64,000 nt of DNA from Azolla caroliniana (lineage: Eukaryota; Polypodiophyta). Location of the stretch: contig JBHGNT010000011.1 in the NCBI GenBank assembly GCA_043228905.1, forward strand, positions 6,510,001 to 6,574,000. The letters run 5' to 3'. This document shows positions 1 to 11,059 of the stretch, piece after piece. A program made the translations under genes and the position numbers. Each line of letters begins with the position of its first letter. Within the stretch, counting starts at the first letter, position 1. A model generated the notes under the pieces. That model saw only the letters and a program-made list of their open reading frames with translations. It ran no database searches and was not told where the DNA came from.

Positions 1-489
1 CCCAGCGGGACACCAATGCCGGTCACAGCCGAAGAAGAGGAACCTCAGGCCCGATCACCAGCGAGGACAACGGGGGAGAATAGCGGGGACGAACGAGCGG
101 AGTTCCCCACAAGACCAGACAACGAAACCATTAACCAACAAAAGGTCCATCCCACACCACCTTCAGAAAACGCGGAAAATAGTGCGGACCAGGCGGAATC
201 CCCGCCCCACGCCTAGGGACACACAAAAACGGCCAACACCGCGGAGGACGTAACAATAGAGGCGGAGTAGCAACCGACTGCAAGCACGCTACCGGCGGAG
301 CCCAGCCCACTAACTCAAGAAGAGCCCACCGTATCCGGACCACCCGCACACGACGAAGGCGACTCCGGGAGAAACCAGGCCGACCAAGCAGAGGAGCCGC
401 ACCACGATGCACCTACGGGCCCTACATCAACTCCAGCCGAGGACACCACAACAGAGCCGAACATCCGGGGCATTTTGGAAGAAGATTAA
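1..489 (+). pseudogene. Pro/Glu-rich frame, probable tail of a retroelement polyprotein
   Basis: Frame 1 reads from the window edge to a TAA at 487-489, broken only by TAG at 214 and TAG at 268. The product is acidic and rich in Pro, Glu, Ala and Thr, low in hydrophobic residues, and ends ...GILEED. A similar Pro/Glu-rich linker occurs in the gypsy gag frame at the other end of the window (63.6-63.9 kb), and an LTR-like stretch with a TATA box follows directly. I infer a disordered part of a Ty3/gypsy protein. No catalytic domain is visible, so the family is uncertain. Confidence 0.4.
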
Positions 490-1040
490 CGGGATGGGTC
501 CGACGTGCAAAGGCACTGTCCCACAGGCGTGCCAGGTGTTGTCCGCCGGAAAAGTAACCGACGGCCAAAAGCGTAGGAATAAGAAACTATATAAAGCGTA
601 ACGTATGTAACGGTTCACGCAGGGAAGCGTGAACGGCTAATTAGACCCTGCATATATAAAGGGCAGAAAACCTCTTAAGGAGGTGCGTGTAAATTTTGGG
701 AAATGTAAAAGAATGCCTGATAATAGAATACTATCTTCTCTGAGTTTCTGTGTATAGCTACGACTAATTCAGTGTTTGTGTCTCGGATACGTAAGCGTAG
801 TAGTACGTAAGCGCAACCTGTGATAAGGAGTCGATTGTAGCCGTCTCCCCTTACACACGGAGGAATCACAGAGGTTCTCTCCTTACGCAGTACGCTTAAG
901 CTCTGTTCGTTGTTCCCACCCACCTTGGGGTCTAGGTCGAAGGACTGGCCACGGACCGTGTTCCTAAGAGGCAATAATAGTAGTGGAGATATTCCTTTTC
1001 TGTCAACTGACTTGTCATTTAATATGACCAACTCCCTAGG
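490..1040 (+). mobile_element. Probable LTR remnant with TATA box and U3 hairpin
   Basis: No coding frame is visible. A TATA box (TATATAAA, 653-660) lies 40 bases before a transcribed-looking leader. Upstream is a perfect 8-bp hairpin (GTTCACGC at 613-620, GCGTGAAC at 627-634), and the direct repeat TACGTAAGCG occurs at 788 and 804. Position after a polyprotein-like frame fits a 3' LTR. No paired LTR or clear TG..CA ends were found, so boundaries are approximate. Confidence 0.35.
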
Positions 1041-1376
1041 TACAGGCTAGTGCTAGATAGTACTTATCTTGAAGTCAATGACGCATACTTCAAGGCTAAG
1101 TACATCGTAACTTGCCCACAAAATATTCTAGTTGACTTGATTAGCCAATCCTATTACCTATTTCTCTCTTTCCTAAATACATTGTGTCCTACGCATCTAC
1201 GGTTTCCTAGATTAACACCTTATCTACCCATATGGTTGAGTTGCACACTAGCCGCTCCTCATTTTGGGGCGCTATCACAAAATGTGCACTCTAAGAGCAC
1301 ATATGGGGATAGATTTACAACTTGGGGCTGATCATTGATTATATCTGTTAGATATTATATGGTCATGCCTGTAACA
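1041..1376 (-). mobile_element. 3' LTR fragment of the minus-strand chromodomain gypsy
   Basis: Read on the minus strand, a polypurine tract (AAAGAGGGGGAGTA, plus coordinates 1377-1390) is followed immediately by TGTTACAGGCATGACC starting at 1376, the classic PPT/LTR junction. The first 24 bases nearly match the end of the LTR at 6327, so the two are related. The far end is not resolved; 1041 is a guess. Confidence 0.45.
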
Positions 1377-2215
1377 TACTCCCCCTCTTTAAATCATTGC
1401 ACTCTTGCAATGGAAAGTTAGGGAAGTTAGTTCTAAGAGTATTTTCGCGTTCCCATGTGCCATCTTTTATTGATTTATCCATCCATTTTATTTTAAATTC
1501 TCGGATTTCTTTAATATGTAATTTTTTTGTTTTAACATTGAGAATTCTTTTTGGTACATGTGGTTTAGAAGATAATTCTTCAGAAGTAACCAGAGTTTCA
1601 GTTGTAGCTGTATTGTCGCCAGAACCTAGAAGTTCTTTTAGATGACTCACATGAAAATCTGGATGAATTTCAATACCATCGGGGAGAGCGAGACAATAGG
1701 CTGATGACCCAATGCATTTGAGGACTGTAAAAGGTCCACAAAACCATGGGGCTAACTTAGCGCACTTACCCTTAGACAATGTCTTAGAATTGTGAGGTAC
1801 ACGTAAAAATACCTTCTGTCCAAGGTGGAATACACGAGATTGCTTATGATAATCGGCTAAAAAACGCCCTCTATCTTGAGTTGTTTTTATATTATCTCGT
1901 GCAATATGCAACATGTCTTGCATATCCCGAAGAAAGTTTTGCGTACTTCACAACTCATCATGATGTATATTAACATCAATCGGGGCTCGTGGTTGAAAAC
2001 CATACATCAACATAAAAGGACTATATCCCGTCGATGTATGCTTGGAGCTGTTATAAGCAAACTCCAAAATTGGGAGATAAAGTTCCCATTTTGTTGGTTT
2101 TGTACCAACGTATGCTCGAAGCATGTCCTCAATAATTTGATTTACTTGTTCTATTTGTCATCGTATTGAGGATGATCCATGGAGCTCATGCTCAATGTAG
2201 TTTCTAACTGCTTAA
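1363..2215 (-). pseudogene. Ty3/gypsy integrase C-terminus with chromodomain (chromovirus), broken
   Basis: The minus strand encodes the end of a gypsy pol. From 2215 down come the DHPQ motif, the late integrase core (PILEFAYNSSKHTSTGYSPF) and a C-terminal region with HLGQKVFLRV and GPFTVL. An ADP-like segment IHPDFHVSHLKELLG and a chromodomain-like block (RILNVKTKKL, then KIKWMD, then TWEREN) follow. In chromoviruses that domain targets integration to modified histones. An in-frame TGA near 1942 and a frameshift near 2160 make it non-functional; from 1923 to 1363 the frame is open. The 5' part is missing and abuts a plus-strand copia fragment near 2215. Confidence 0.85.
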
Positions 2216-3840
2216 AGACTTACGTCCAGAAGTCCCTAGTAAACTTTCGATCACTCACGATAGCCATCGATACCTTCGCGCCTGTCACGAAGATGACTAC
2301 CATGCATGTTCTGCTAGGCGTAACTGCGGCAAAGGGGTGGCACTTACATCAGATGGATGTAAAGAACGCGTTCCGACAAGGTGATCTTGAGGAACATGTG
2401 TACATGGTATAGCCCCCCGGATTTCTATCCGAACAAAACACCTCGGCAATTTGCCAACTGAAGAAGTCACTCTACGGACTTAAGCAAGCCCCGCGAGCCT
2501 AGAACGCAAAGATTACGCAACAAATGCGTAGGATGGGGTTTATGACGTCAAAATCGGACTCTTCACTATTTGTTCGGCAAGGTCAATATGGACTGGTATG
2601 TCTTCTACTTTATGTTGATGATTTAGTCATCGTCGGTGCCAACCTGGACGAAATCCGCCGCATAAAGTCTCAGCTTGCGGCATCATTCGAAATGAAGGAT
2701 CTTGGAGACCTTCATTACTTCCTCGGGATCGAAGTGATCCGCACCCTCGAAGGCATATTGATCAGCCAGCGTCATTATGTGTTGAATATGCTCTTCAAGT
2801 TCGGGATGGCAGACTATAAGCCCATCTCGACCCCTCTTCATCGAAACACACAGCTTCGTCGAGGGTTGGGAAAGGCATGCGACCCGACATGGTTCCGACA
2901 GATTGTCGGAAGCCTCATCTATTTGACGATCACCAGGCCGGACCTCAATTACCCGGTCGGACTGATCAGTCAATTCATGTCGCAGCCTACGGTCGAACAC
3001 TTTCAGTGCGCGCAAAGGATATTGTGATATGTCAGCGGCACTAAAGACATGGTGTTGCTATATCAGGCAGGTGTAGCCGAACAATTAGTCGGTTACACAG
3101 ATGCTAATTAGGTCGGAAACACCCACAATCGTCGATCCACATCCGGATATGTCTTCTCATTAGGAAGTGTGGCGATCGCGTGGAGCAGTAAGAAGCAGCT
3201 AACAGTAGCACTGTCGAGCACAGAGGTCGAATATCGAGGGGCAATTGTCGCTACGTGCGAAGCCATATGGCTGAAGCGGCTACTTAAGGATCTGCAGGTG
3301 GCGGTGTCCGATCCGACGACGATCTACTGCGACAACCTTAGCAACATCCACCTTGTGAAGAACCCCGTCTTCCACGCCCGGACTAAGCACATTGAGGTGC
3401 ACTACCACTTTGTCCGCGAGCATGTCCTCTTTGGTGAAGTCAAACTTCAGTATGTTCCGACGGATCGGCAGCACGCCGACATTTTCACCAAGCCCCTTGG
3501 TCTGGACAAGTTGCGGCATTTCTCGGGTGAGCTTGGGCTGCGTCACCCCAACACGCCGAACTTGAGGGGGAGAAAGGAAGAACATGAACATGAGTCGGAT
3601 GAAGAATTCGATTTCGGGCTGGCTGAAAAAGCCAAGGAAGGAAGCAAGGGTCGTAATCTTAGGGAAGAGCCGAAGACAACCGAACAAGGAGTAACTAAGA
3701 CCAAGATCAAAACGTGGTCTGACATTGTCAAAGGCCTAAAGACAGAAGACAAATTGGAGACAACCAATTCGCATGAGAGCGGAATTGAATCGGAAGAGTT
3801 CGGTTCAATCAGAATGTTCGATTCGGACATCATGAATTGA
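2216..3840 (+). pseudogene. Ty1/copia reverse transcriptase and RNase H fragment
   Basis: The 5' boundary falls inside RT (FAPVTKMTT). In order: the RT motif HQMDVKNAF with R in place of L in the following AF(L)QGDL, QLKKSLYGLKQAPRA, the catalytic YVDD at about 2614, LHYFLGIEV, QIVGSLIYLTITRPD, then RNase H with [36 protein letters not shown] and ADIFTKPLG. In-frame stops lie near 2410, 2500, 3025 and 3109. From 3169 to 3840 the frame is open and carries an unusual acidic/lysine-rich extension of about 100 residues after RNase H. Gag, protease and integrase are absent. The 3' LTR follows at 4057. Confidence 0.9.
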
Positions 3841-4045
3841 ATGAGGGCCAAGCGGAGAAAAGGGCAGCAGAAGAGGCGCCAACACCGCGACAACGAAGGA
3901 GATGAGAAGGGCCAAACAAGTAGACAAGCCAACCGAAAGGGTCGAGGTGCGCGGAATCAAACAGGTCGAGGAGCGCGAGTAAGGCGTGAAGCTAGAAGAT
4001 GCTGGAGCGAAGATCCGGAAGAGTAGGTGGAACCTCAAGTTGAGC

Positions 4046-4056
4046 TTGAGGGGGAG
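4046..4056 (+). promoter_or_regulatory. Polypurine tract of the copia fragment
   Basis: TTGAGGGGGAG lies directly 5' of the LTR start TGTTGAG. This is the plus-strand primer site in LTR retrotransposons. The stretch 3841-4045 between the stop codon and this tract is purine-rich and has no recognised domain. Confidence 0.7.
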
Positions 4057-4342
4057 TGTTGAGAGACAAGCTCAACATTCGGTGTGTAATCGGTGCGTAA
4101 AACAGTTACGCACAACATGGTCATAACGGTGCGGACACCGAGAGGCCGTAAGTATAGTATTCCTCGTAAGGAATAATTTTTGGGAGTTAGTGTAGTAGGC
4201 TCATTTATGAGCAGTCAATTACTGTCAATACTTGTGTTAGCCCGATTTAAGGGTGTGTATAAGAAGTGCTCACTGAGCATGAAATATGTACAGAGCGTTA
4301 TTATTTTTTGAAATAGAACTGAGTTGTCTGTCTTTATCCACA
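4057..4342 (+). mobile_element. 3' LTR of the copia fragment
   Basis: Starts TGTTGAGAGACAAGC right after the polypurine tract and ends ...TTTATCCACA at 4342, where LINE-related coding begins. It contains a perfect hairpin (GTGCGTAA 4093-4100, TTACGCAC 4106-4113) and a smaller one (ATTCC...GGAAT near 4160). The first 8 bases match the LTR of the copia at 57.5-62.7 kb, so the elements are distant relatives. The 5' LTR is not in the window. Confidence 0.65.
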
Positions 4343-5325
4343 GGATACATAACCAACCACTTGATAGAATATCCCACCAAGCCTTTAAGGCTTCTCGAGC
4401 ACTGTATGAGTCCAGCTATACTAGCTCATGGTATGGCATGATGGTGAGTTGGCTTCTTGCCAACGGTCTAGACATTAATAACCTCCCCCCCCTTAAGTAC
4501 GACCACACGACTGATAACACTTTAATCTCTCATGAGGACCGTAATAAAGTAATAAGCCAAGAAATATGGCAAATTTATACTCGGTATAAATGGATCACCC
4601 CACTAGAGCCACTCCCATCTAAAATGTCGTACTATAAGGAACACTTTATGCACTTCTCTAAGTTAGGTTTTATCACACGACCAAAATATGTAGATGTATT
4701 CTTACCACATGCACTAAGGGTTGCCATTGGTCAACTTAGAATATCATCTCACCAACTTGAGATTGAGAATGGACGTACTAATGGAGTCCCTAGGGAGGAA
4801 AGGATATGTAGGTTATGCCACATAGAGATAGAGGATGAGTACCATTTTACATGCAAATGCCCCACTTATGCCGAGATAAGGGCAAAATACCAAGACATAC
4901 TTGGTTCCTCTCCCACCCTCCCTAAACTATTAGATACACTAGATATAAAGAAATTAGGTAGATACATCTTAGAATTGAAACAACACAGAGAGAATAAGTT
5001 ACAAAACATTGATAATAATGTTGCTAATGTTTACCAACATGTAACAAATGAAGTTTTTCAGGAACAGGGGGAGACAATGAATGTCGCCACACCTGCACCA
5101 CTCGGGCTTTTCCTTGATGAAGCAAAAAATCAAAGAAGAACCAAACGCCCTTGGATGTCAGGTTTCAAAGCAACTCGACGAGATGTAGAAGCAATAAAGA
5201 AAATAAGGGAACGTGAACTACACCGCCTAGAAGCCATGGCTAGGGCACTCTATGCATTGGGACCATGGGTCACACCCACATCAAAAACTTTTGACCTGCC
5301 ACTTCTTTTTGAGAGACTTGGGTAG
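4343..5325 (+). pseudogene. C-terminal part of a LINE-type (non-LTR) retrotransposon protein
   Basis: An open frame of about 325 codons to the TAG at 5323. It lacks the RT catalytic block but has the region that follows RT in many LINEs: LRISSHQLEIENGR, then a zinc-knuckle-like CRLCHIEIEDEYHFTCKCP followed by TYAEIR. A basic, Glu/Arg-rich C-terminus follows. Strict 5' truncation just after a copia LTR fits target-primed reverse transcription. There is no internal stop in 980 bases, unlike almost every other element here, so it is young, selected, or lucky. The frame can be extended 5' into the LTR with a TTG; no ATG precedes it. Confidence 0.65.
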
Positions 5326-5683
5326 AAATGAGATTAGGCTTAGTGCAAAGTTTTGTACACTACTAGAACTTTCTTAGCTTAAGCTATTTTCTTTTATTTT
5401 AGTTTTGATGATTGGATAAACACTCATTTTTGTTGTAACCCAATTGTCTCATGGACCAAATTTGGCCTTAGAAGACGTTAATATATCTTTCTTCTTCTTT
5501 CTCTCTCTCTCTCTCTCCCCCTCCATCTCTGCGTTTTCTGTGTTCTACCGAACTGTGTACTCTTTGTTTCGCATACGCTTCCGCACACATTTTCTTTTAC
5601 AAGTATTGACCTCATACACATGTAAACATTTTATACATCCAATTAATTACCACTACAACATCATTGAATCAAGAAAAAAAAAA
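5326..5683 (+). other. Noncoding stretch after the LINE fragment
   Basis: AT-rich, no convincing reading frame. A CT run sits at about 5501-5517 and an A9-10 run at 5673-5683 immediately before the next LTR. The A run may be the LINE poly(A) tail, giving a LINE copy spanning about 4343-5683; this is an inference. Confidence 0.4.
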
Positions 5684-6327
5684 TGTTGACCATATACATG
5701 AATAGATGGGAGAAGAAGAAATAGAAAAAAAACAAGAAAGATTACCGAAGTTCCTTTGTTGATCGTTGTCCGGATCAAGGCCGACCGCACATCGATCGAT
5801 CACCATCAATCAAGAAGAAAAAAGACAACAAAAGAAACATTAGAACATGAACTCCGAAACCAACTATTAGAGATATGATCTAATGTAAGCATATGATAAG
5901 GATAAAAGAATGATAGATTGATAGATAGAAAGGAGAGAGAGAAAGAAGGGTGCCGATCCACCCGACCACCCCCGAGCGAAGGGATCGAGACGGATTCGAG
6001 CCTCGATCGGCATCCCATACCATCGACGTGGCGTCGAGTTTGTACCTGGTGCTAGCGCGCTCGCTACAAGAGTTGAACCACCACGAAACAGAGTCTCGAC
6101 GTAGTTAAAAGATATCATGAAATGAGGGTAGCTAGGCCTCTTATTTATAGCGATATCCAAGGCCCCCAGGCAAGTTCACACTTGGCCTAATGGGTTGTCT
6201 CAATCCCGAGGATTAAAAGTAATCCTCCCCTTCTTTACACTCTCATTTAACCCTCACACTTATCCACGTGTATAGAATACTACAGTAAATCCTCACCACG
6301 GGATATTATATGGTCATGCTTGTAACA
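5684..6327 (-). mobile_element. LTR (probably solo), minus orientation
   Basis: On the minus strand it starts TGTTACAAGCATGACC (from 6327) and ends GGTCAACA at 5684. The ends are inverted relatives (TGTTACAAGCATGACCATAT versus TGTTGACCATATACATG). A minus-strand TATA box CTATAAATAAGAGG lies near 6143. Neither flank shows a primer-binding site or polypurine tract, so it looks solo; no clean target-site duplication was seen. Its start matches the LTR start at 1376. Confidence 0.5.
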
Positions 6328-6429
6328 GGAAATGTGTTGGATGGAGTCAATATGAGGAGCATCTCATTCATCTTCTTGATGTACCTCAGGTATTTACATT
6401 TATCTCAACATTTGTTTTGACTTTTGAGC

Positions 6430-8460
6430 TTAGTTAGTTAGCTTATTAGCTACCTCTAAATATAACCATACCCGAATAGCTAATTACCTACCTCAGAATA
6501 TGACCATAGCTAATTAGCTACCATAATAGCTAATTAACTACCATTCATAGCTATTTAGCTACCACAATAGCTAATTAGTTGCATATAACAATAGCTAATT
6601 AGCTACCATAGTAGCTAATTAGTTGCTTATGACTATAGCTAATTAGCTACAAGAATTGTTAATCCCCTACTAGAATAGCTACTGTACTAAATTATGGTAG
6701 TAGCTAATTAACGATTGTACTAAGCTATGGTAGTAGCTAATTAGGTACTGTATTAAACTATGGTAGTAGCTAATTAGCTACCACTTAGCTACTCAACTAA
6801 AGTATGGTAGTAGCTAATTAGCTACCACTCAGCTAAAGTATGGTAGTAGCTAATTAGCCATCATAACTAAAGTATGGTAGTAGCTAATTAGCTAAGTGGT
6901 AGCTAATTAGCTATTGTACTAAACTATGGTAGTCGCTAATTAGCTACCACTTAGTTAATTAGTTATTGTACTACATTATGGTAGTAGCTAATTAGCTACC
7001 ACTGAGCTAATTAGCTACTATACTAAACTATGGTAGTAGCTAACTAGCTATTGTATTAAACAATGGTAGAAGCTAATTAGCTACCACTTAGCTAATTAGC
7101 TATTGTACTAAACTATGGTAATAGCTAATTAGCTACCATTTAGACAAGAGAACTATTGTACTAAACTATGGTAGTAACTAATTATCTACCACTTAACTAA
7201 TTAGCTACTATACTAAATTATGGTAGTAGCTAATTAGCTAAGTGGTAGCTAATTAGCTACTGAATTAAACTATTGTAGTAGCTAATTAGCTACTTAGCTA
7301 AAGTATGGAAGTAGCTAATTAGCTACCACTTAGACAAGAGAACTATTGTACTAAACTATGGTAGTAGCTAATTATCTACCACTTAGCTAATTAGCTACTG
7401 TACTAAATTATGGTAGTAGCTAATTAGGTAAGTGGTAGCTAATTAGCTACTGAATTAAACTATGGTAGTAGCTAATTAGCTATTGAATTAAACTATGGTA
7501 GTAGCTAATTAGCTACTCAGCTAAAGTATGGTAGTAGCTAATTAGCTACCACTTAACTAATTAGCTATTGTACTAAACTATGGCAGTAGCTAATTAGCTA
7601 CCACCTAACTAATTACCTATTGTACTAAACTATGGTAGTAGCTAATTAGCTACCATTTAGCTAATTAGCTTCTACCATAGTTTAGTACAACAGTTAATTA
7701 GTTAAGTGGTAGTAGCTAATTAGCTACCAGTTAGCTAATTAGCTATTGTACTAAACTATGGTAGTAGCTAACTAGCTACCACTTAGACAAGAGAACTATT
7801 GTACTAAACTATAGTAGTAGCTAATTATCTATGACTTAGTCAATTAGCTATTGTACAAAATTATAGTAGTAGCTAATTAGCTACTGAATTAAACTATGGT
7901 AGTAGCAAATTAACTACTCAGTTAAAGTATGGTAGTAGCTAATTAGCTACCACTTAGCTAATTAGCTATTGTACTAAACTATGGTAGTAGCTAATTAGCT
8001 ACTGTACTAAACTATTTAGTTACCACTTAGCTAATTAGCTACTATACTAAACCATGGTAGTAGCTAATTAGTTGTTGTATTAAACTATGGTAGTTGCTAA
8101 TTAGCTACCACTTAGCTAATTAGCTACTATACTAAAGTATGGTAGTACCTCTTAGCTTATTAGCTACTGTACTAAACTATTCAGCTACCACTTAGCTAAT
8201 TACCTACTGTACTAAACTATGGTAGTAGTTAATTAGCTACCATTTTGCTAATTAGCTGATGTATTAAACTATAGTAGCAGCTAACTAGCTACCACTTAGC
8301 TAATTACCTACTATACTAAAGTATGGTAGTAGCTAATTAGCTACCACTTAGCTTATTAGCTACTATACTAAACTATGGTAGTAGCTAATTAGCTACCACT
8401 TACCTAATGAACTATTGTACTAAACTATGGTAGTAGCTAATTAGCTACCACTTAGCCATA
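6430..8460. repeat. Array of palindromic TAGCTAATTAGCTA units (left, intronic)
   Basis: About 2 kb made almost wholly of GTAGCTAATTAGCTACC and spacers such as ACTTAGCTAATTAGC and TGTACTAAACTATGG. The 14-base core TAGCTAATTAGCTA is its own reverse complement and recurs dozens of times. Asymmetric spacers (ACTAAACTATGGTAGTAGC) are mostly in direct orientation, with a few inverted copies (near 7672). Units vary in length and sequence, so this is an old, diverged array. It lies inside intron 6390-8494 of the transposase-like gene. Confidence 0.9.
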
Positions 8461-9310
8461 GAGCTAATCAGTATGTCCATTTTATTAGGTTCAGGCGAAT
8501 GCATCCAAATATCAAAGTTCAACTACGAACATTCGAGTCTCTTATGCCACACTTTGTGAGATGCTTGAAGGATCGATACACATGTTGTTGCATTTACCAT
8601 GTACAAATGGGTTTTCTCAAGGACTCTGTTAATCTACTACGTCACCATAGCGCCTCCCTAACAAATGCAGTTTGCATTTGTGAGTGCCCAATTTGTCGAT
8701 TGAGCCCGCATGAGCAATGTAAATCATCTGAGCATGTTATCTCTTCCATGAGTTGTACTTTAGATTCAGTAATGTGTCCAAGAGAAACTAAGGCCATCTT
8801 CCACAGTCATAAATGTGTCATGGGTTTATGTCAAGATTGTGGCCCTACTAGATTTAGGTGGTGTCCAAATGAATTGAGTAGTGAAATATTAATCTTTGTC
8901 AAGTTATTTGAGTCAGTTGACACCAATTTCGAAGGAAAGGTGTGTAAAAGAAAGGATCTAGTTAGGAAGTCGCTTAAACCAAGGGATTTGGCGTCTCTAT
9001 TTGTAGTATCTCTAGGAAAGTTCATTAAACACAACTTCATTTACTCATGGCAAGCCCATCAGTTTAAGACTTGCATATCTGATTTTCCAAATGATGTAGT
9101 AGTCTTAGTAGTAGATTTCGTAGAGAATTTTATACTTTCTAGCAACAGAATGAAATTCAATCTATTTATTGGTGTTCAGTGCAAGTAACCATTTTTGTGC
9201 ACATAACATATTTTCGAGTTTCAGGTGATGTTAAAAAAGTAATTCAGTTTTTTTATTTCCGATGATAAGAAGCATGATACCTTGTTCGTCCAACATTGTT
9301 TTAACTTAGG

Positions 9311-9631
9311 GTCTGATGGAGCTGCGTCACAATTCAAGGCTAGACGTCCATTTTATTTTGTGGGGAGGTATCCTGTTATAACAGGTTTGGAGATGAGATG
9401 GAATTTTTTTGGGTCTGGCCATGGTAAAGGTGAACATGATGGTGCAAGTGTTGTTATAAAGTGGGCACTAAACCGGTCTGATGGAGTTGCGTCATAATTC
9501 AAGGCTAGACGTCCATTTTATTTTGTGGGGAGGTATCCTGTTATAACAGGTTTGGAGATGAGATGGAATTTTTTTGGGTCTGGCCATGGTAAAGGTGAAC
9601 ATGATGGTGCAAGTGTTATAAAGTGGGCACT
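9311..9631 (+). repeat. 165-bp tandem duplication inside the transposase-like gene
   Basis: GTCTGATGGAG starts at 9311 and again at 9476, and the following ~155 bases are almost identical, including the SQFK...HGKG coding segment. The period of 165 is 55 codons, so the duplication itself keeps the frame. The second copy has TAA in place of CAA (near 9495) and a 3-base deletion near 9620. It is therefore a duplication of the presumed catalytic region in a dying gene. Confidence 0.9.
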
Positions 9632-10416
9632 TACCCATGAACAACTAAAGGCAGATGAATTGTGCAACACATGTAGTTGAATTTTTAAGAGCTAATATGT
9701 CAACGAGTGCAACTGGTGTTTATTCCTCGCAGGTCTGAGATATCAAACCTGAATTTTGGGAAGTGAAGATAGATGAAGTAAATAGGGAGAAGACCTGGGA
9801 GTGCCAAGGAATTCCCGAATTGTGATCTCTCCATGTTGTTCACGGTTATTCTAGGTTGGATGGTCATTGTATTGCGGTTAGAGAATTAACTTGTTTTTGC
9901 TTCCATTGTGTGCAAGGAAATTGGAGGTATTGTTTAAACAAAACATATATTCAGAATTGGGAGTATCATACATTGAACGATAAGGAAGCAGTTGATGGAG
10001 AAACAGAAAAGAATGTTGACTTCACATATCAAGGATGTGGAGATACTCTAAGTGATGTCTTAAATGTTGGGGATAATTTCGCTATAAATGCAGAAGAAGG
10101 CAATTCAAAGGGTGTTGATTTCTATAGATTGAAGTGCACAGTTAGTAAACAATGTGCAACGCAGAATATATTAGATGCTTGGGGAAATGTTGTATCTACC
10201 GGGACATTCTACATCGAAGGTATTTTTTATGCAAGAATAGATGATTACGATTATGTGTATAGGCTATTAGAAGACAAACCAGTGGCGTACAGGTACTCTC
10301 ATTTGGTCAGGTGCATCAATGTCCCAATGTCGCAATACAATAGTTGCTTAGGTTTATACATAGTTAGTGCTAATGTGTATGAATGTATTTACAACATTAT
10401 GCCATGGAATTTGTAG

Positions 10417-11059
10417 CTACAAGTAGCAATTACCAGTTTTCTTGTAAAACAAATAAAGCACATGTATTGCAAAATAAAAAGTTTAATGAACCTGTTTGGG
10501 AGTTTTTTTTCTTATATACAGTCTACTTTTTGTGCTTCTTTCTCAACAAAATCGTGTGTCTTTTTTATATACAGTCTTCTTTCTGATATACAGTTTAATA
10601 ATATCGTTTAGGGTTCTTCTTTCTGAGATACAGATTTACTCAAGTGAACCATGTACAAGTTAAAATAGTTTGCATAATTTTAAGAAAAAGCACTATCATG
10701 AAATCAGCAATCCTGAACATACTCTTAAAATTACACAGTAGATAAGTTACTCAAAAAAAGGAATTTAATTCTTCATTGATTAAGTGGTAGCAAATTACGT
10801 ATTTATAACATCCCATTGCCAATGTCTTCAAATCACCTATAATCAACTAAGCTCTTGCTGGTCAGTGGAACTTCTCTATATATATGATCTGCATACCGAG
10901 CTCGGTATGGAGTCCACAACCATGTAGCTAGTTGGCAGCTCAATGTTTTCACCAAATAGTGTTCAGGCATTTCATCGGGTAGAATGAGACAGCATCTGCG
11001 AATGTTGAAGTAATGTCAGAAATGTTCTGTATCCAGAATCAATGTATTGTCGGCATTAT
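10417..11059. other. AT-rich spacer between the two opposed transposon genes
   Basis: No convincing coding frame. Poly-T/A-rich with short repeats of ATATACAGT and TTCTTTCTGA (near 10515-10630). It probably contains the 3' ends of both convergent transcription units, but no specific poly(A) signal can be assigned. Confidence 0.4.

Larger units (their letters stand above)
6328..10416 (+). pseudogene. Transposase-like gene (DFxEN / SDG / HGKG family), decayed
   Basis: Exon 1 ends at 6389 (CTCAG|GTATTT); exon 2 begins at 8495 (TTCAG|GCGAATG) and restores the frame across a 2.1-kb intron filled by a repeat array. Exon 2 encodes a Cys-rich part (CCCIYH, then CICECPICRL, then CQDCG) and VVDFVENF. 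The next coding part begins near 9230: ISDDKKHDTLF, SDGAASQFK, WNFFGSGHGKGEHDGAS. A C-terminal part has VRELTCFCFHC and then NWRYCLNKTYIQNW. From memory, proteins with DFxEN, SDDxKHD, SDGxxSQ(F/Y)K and HGKG in this order are common in invertebrate genomes and look like DDE-type transposases with RNase H fold; this link was not verified. Acidic residues in DFVENF, SDG and HGKGEHDG could form the catalytic triad. A frameshift in a T run near 9250, an internal duplication and stops near 9495, 9679, 9737 and 9824 disable it. Confidence 0.6.

Noticed and set aside
6430-8460. CRISPR-like array
   Set aside because: The units are palindromic, irregularly spaced and have no unique spacers; the context is a plant genome.
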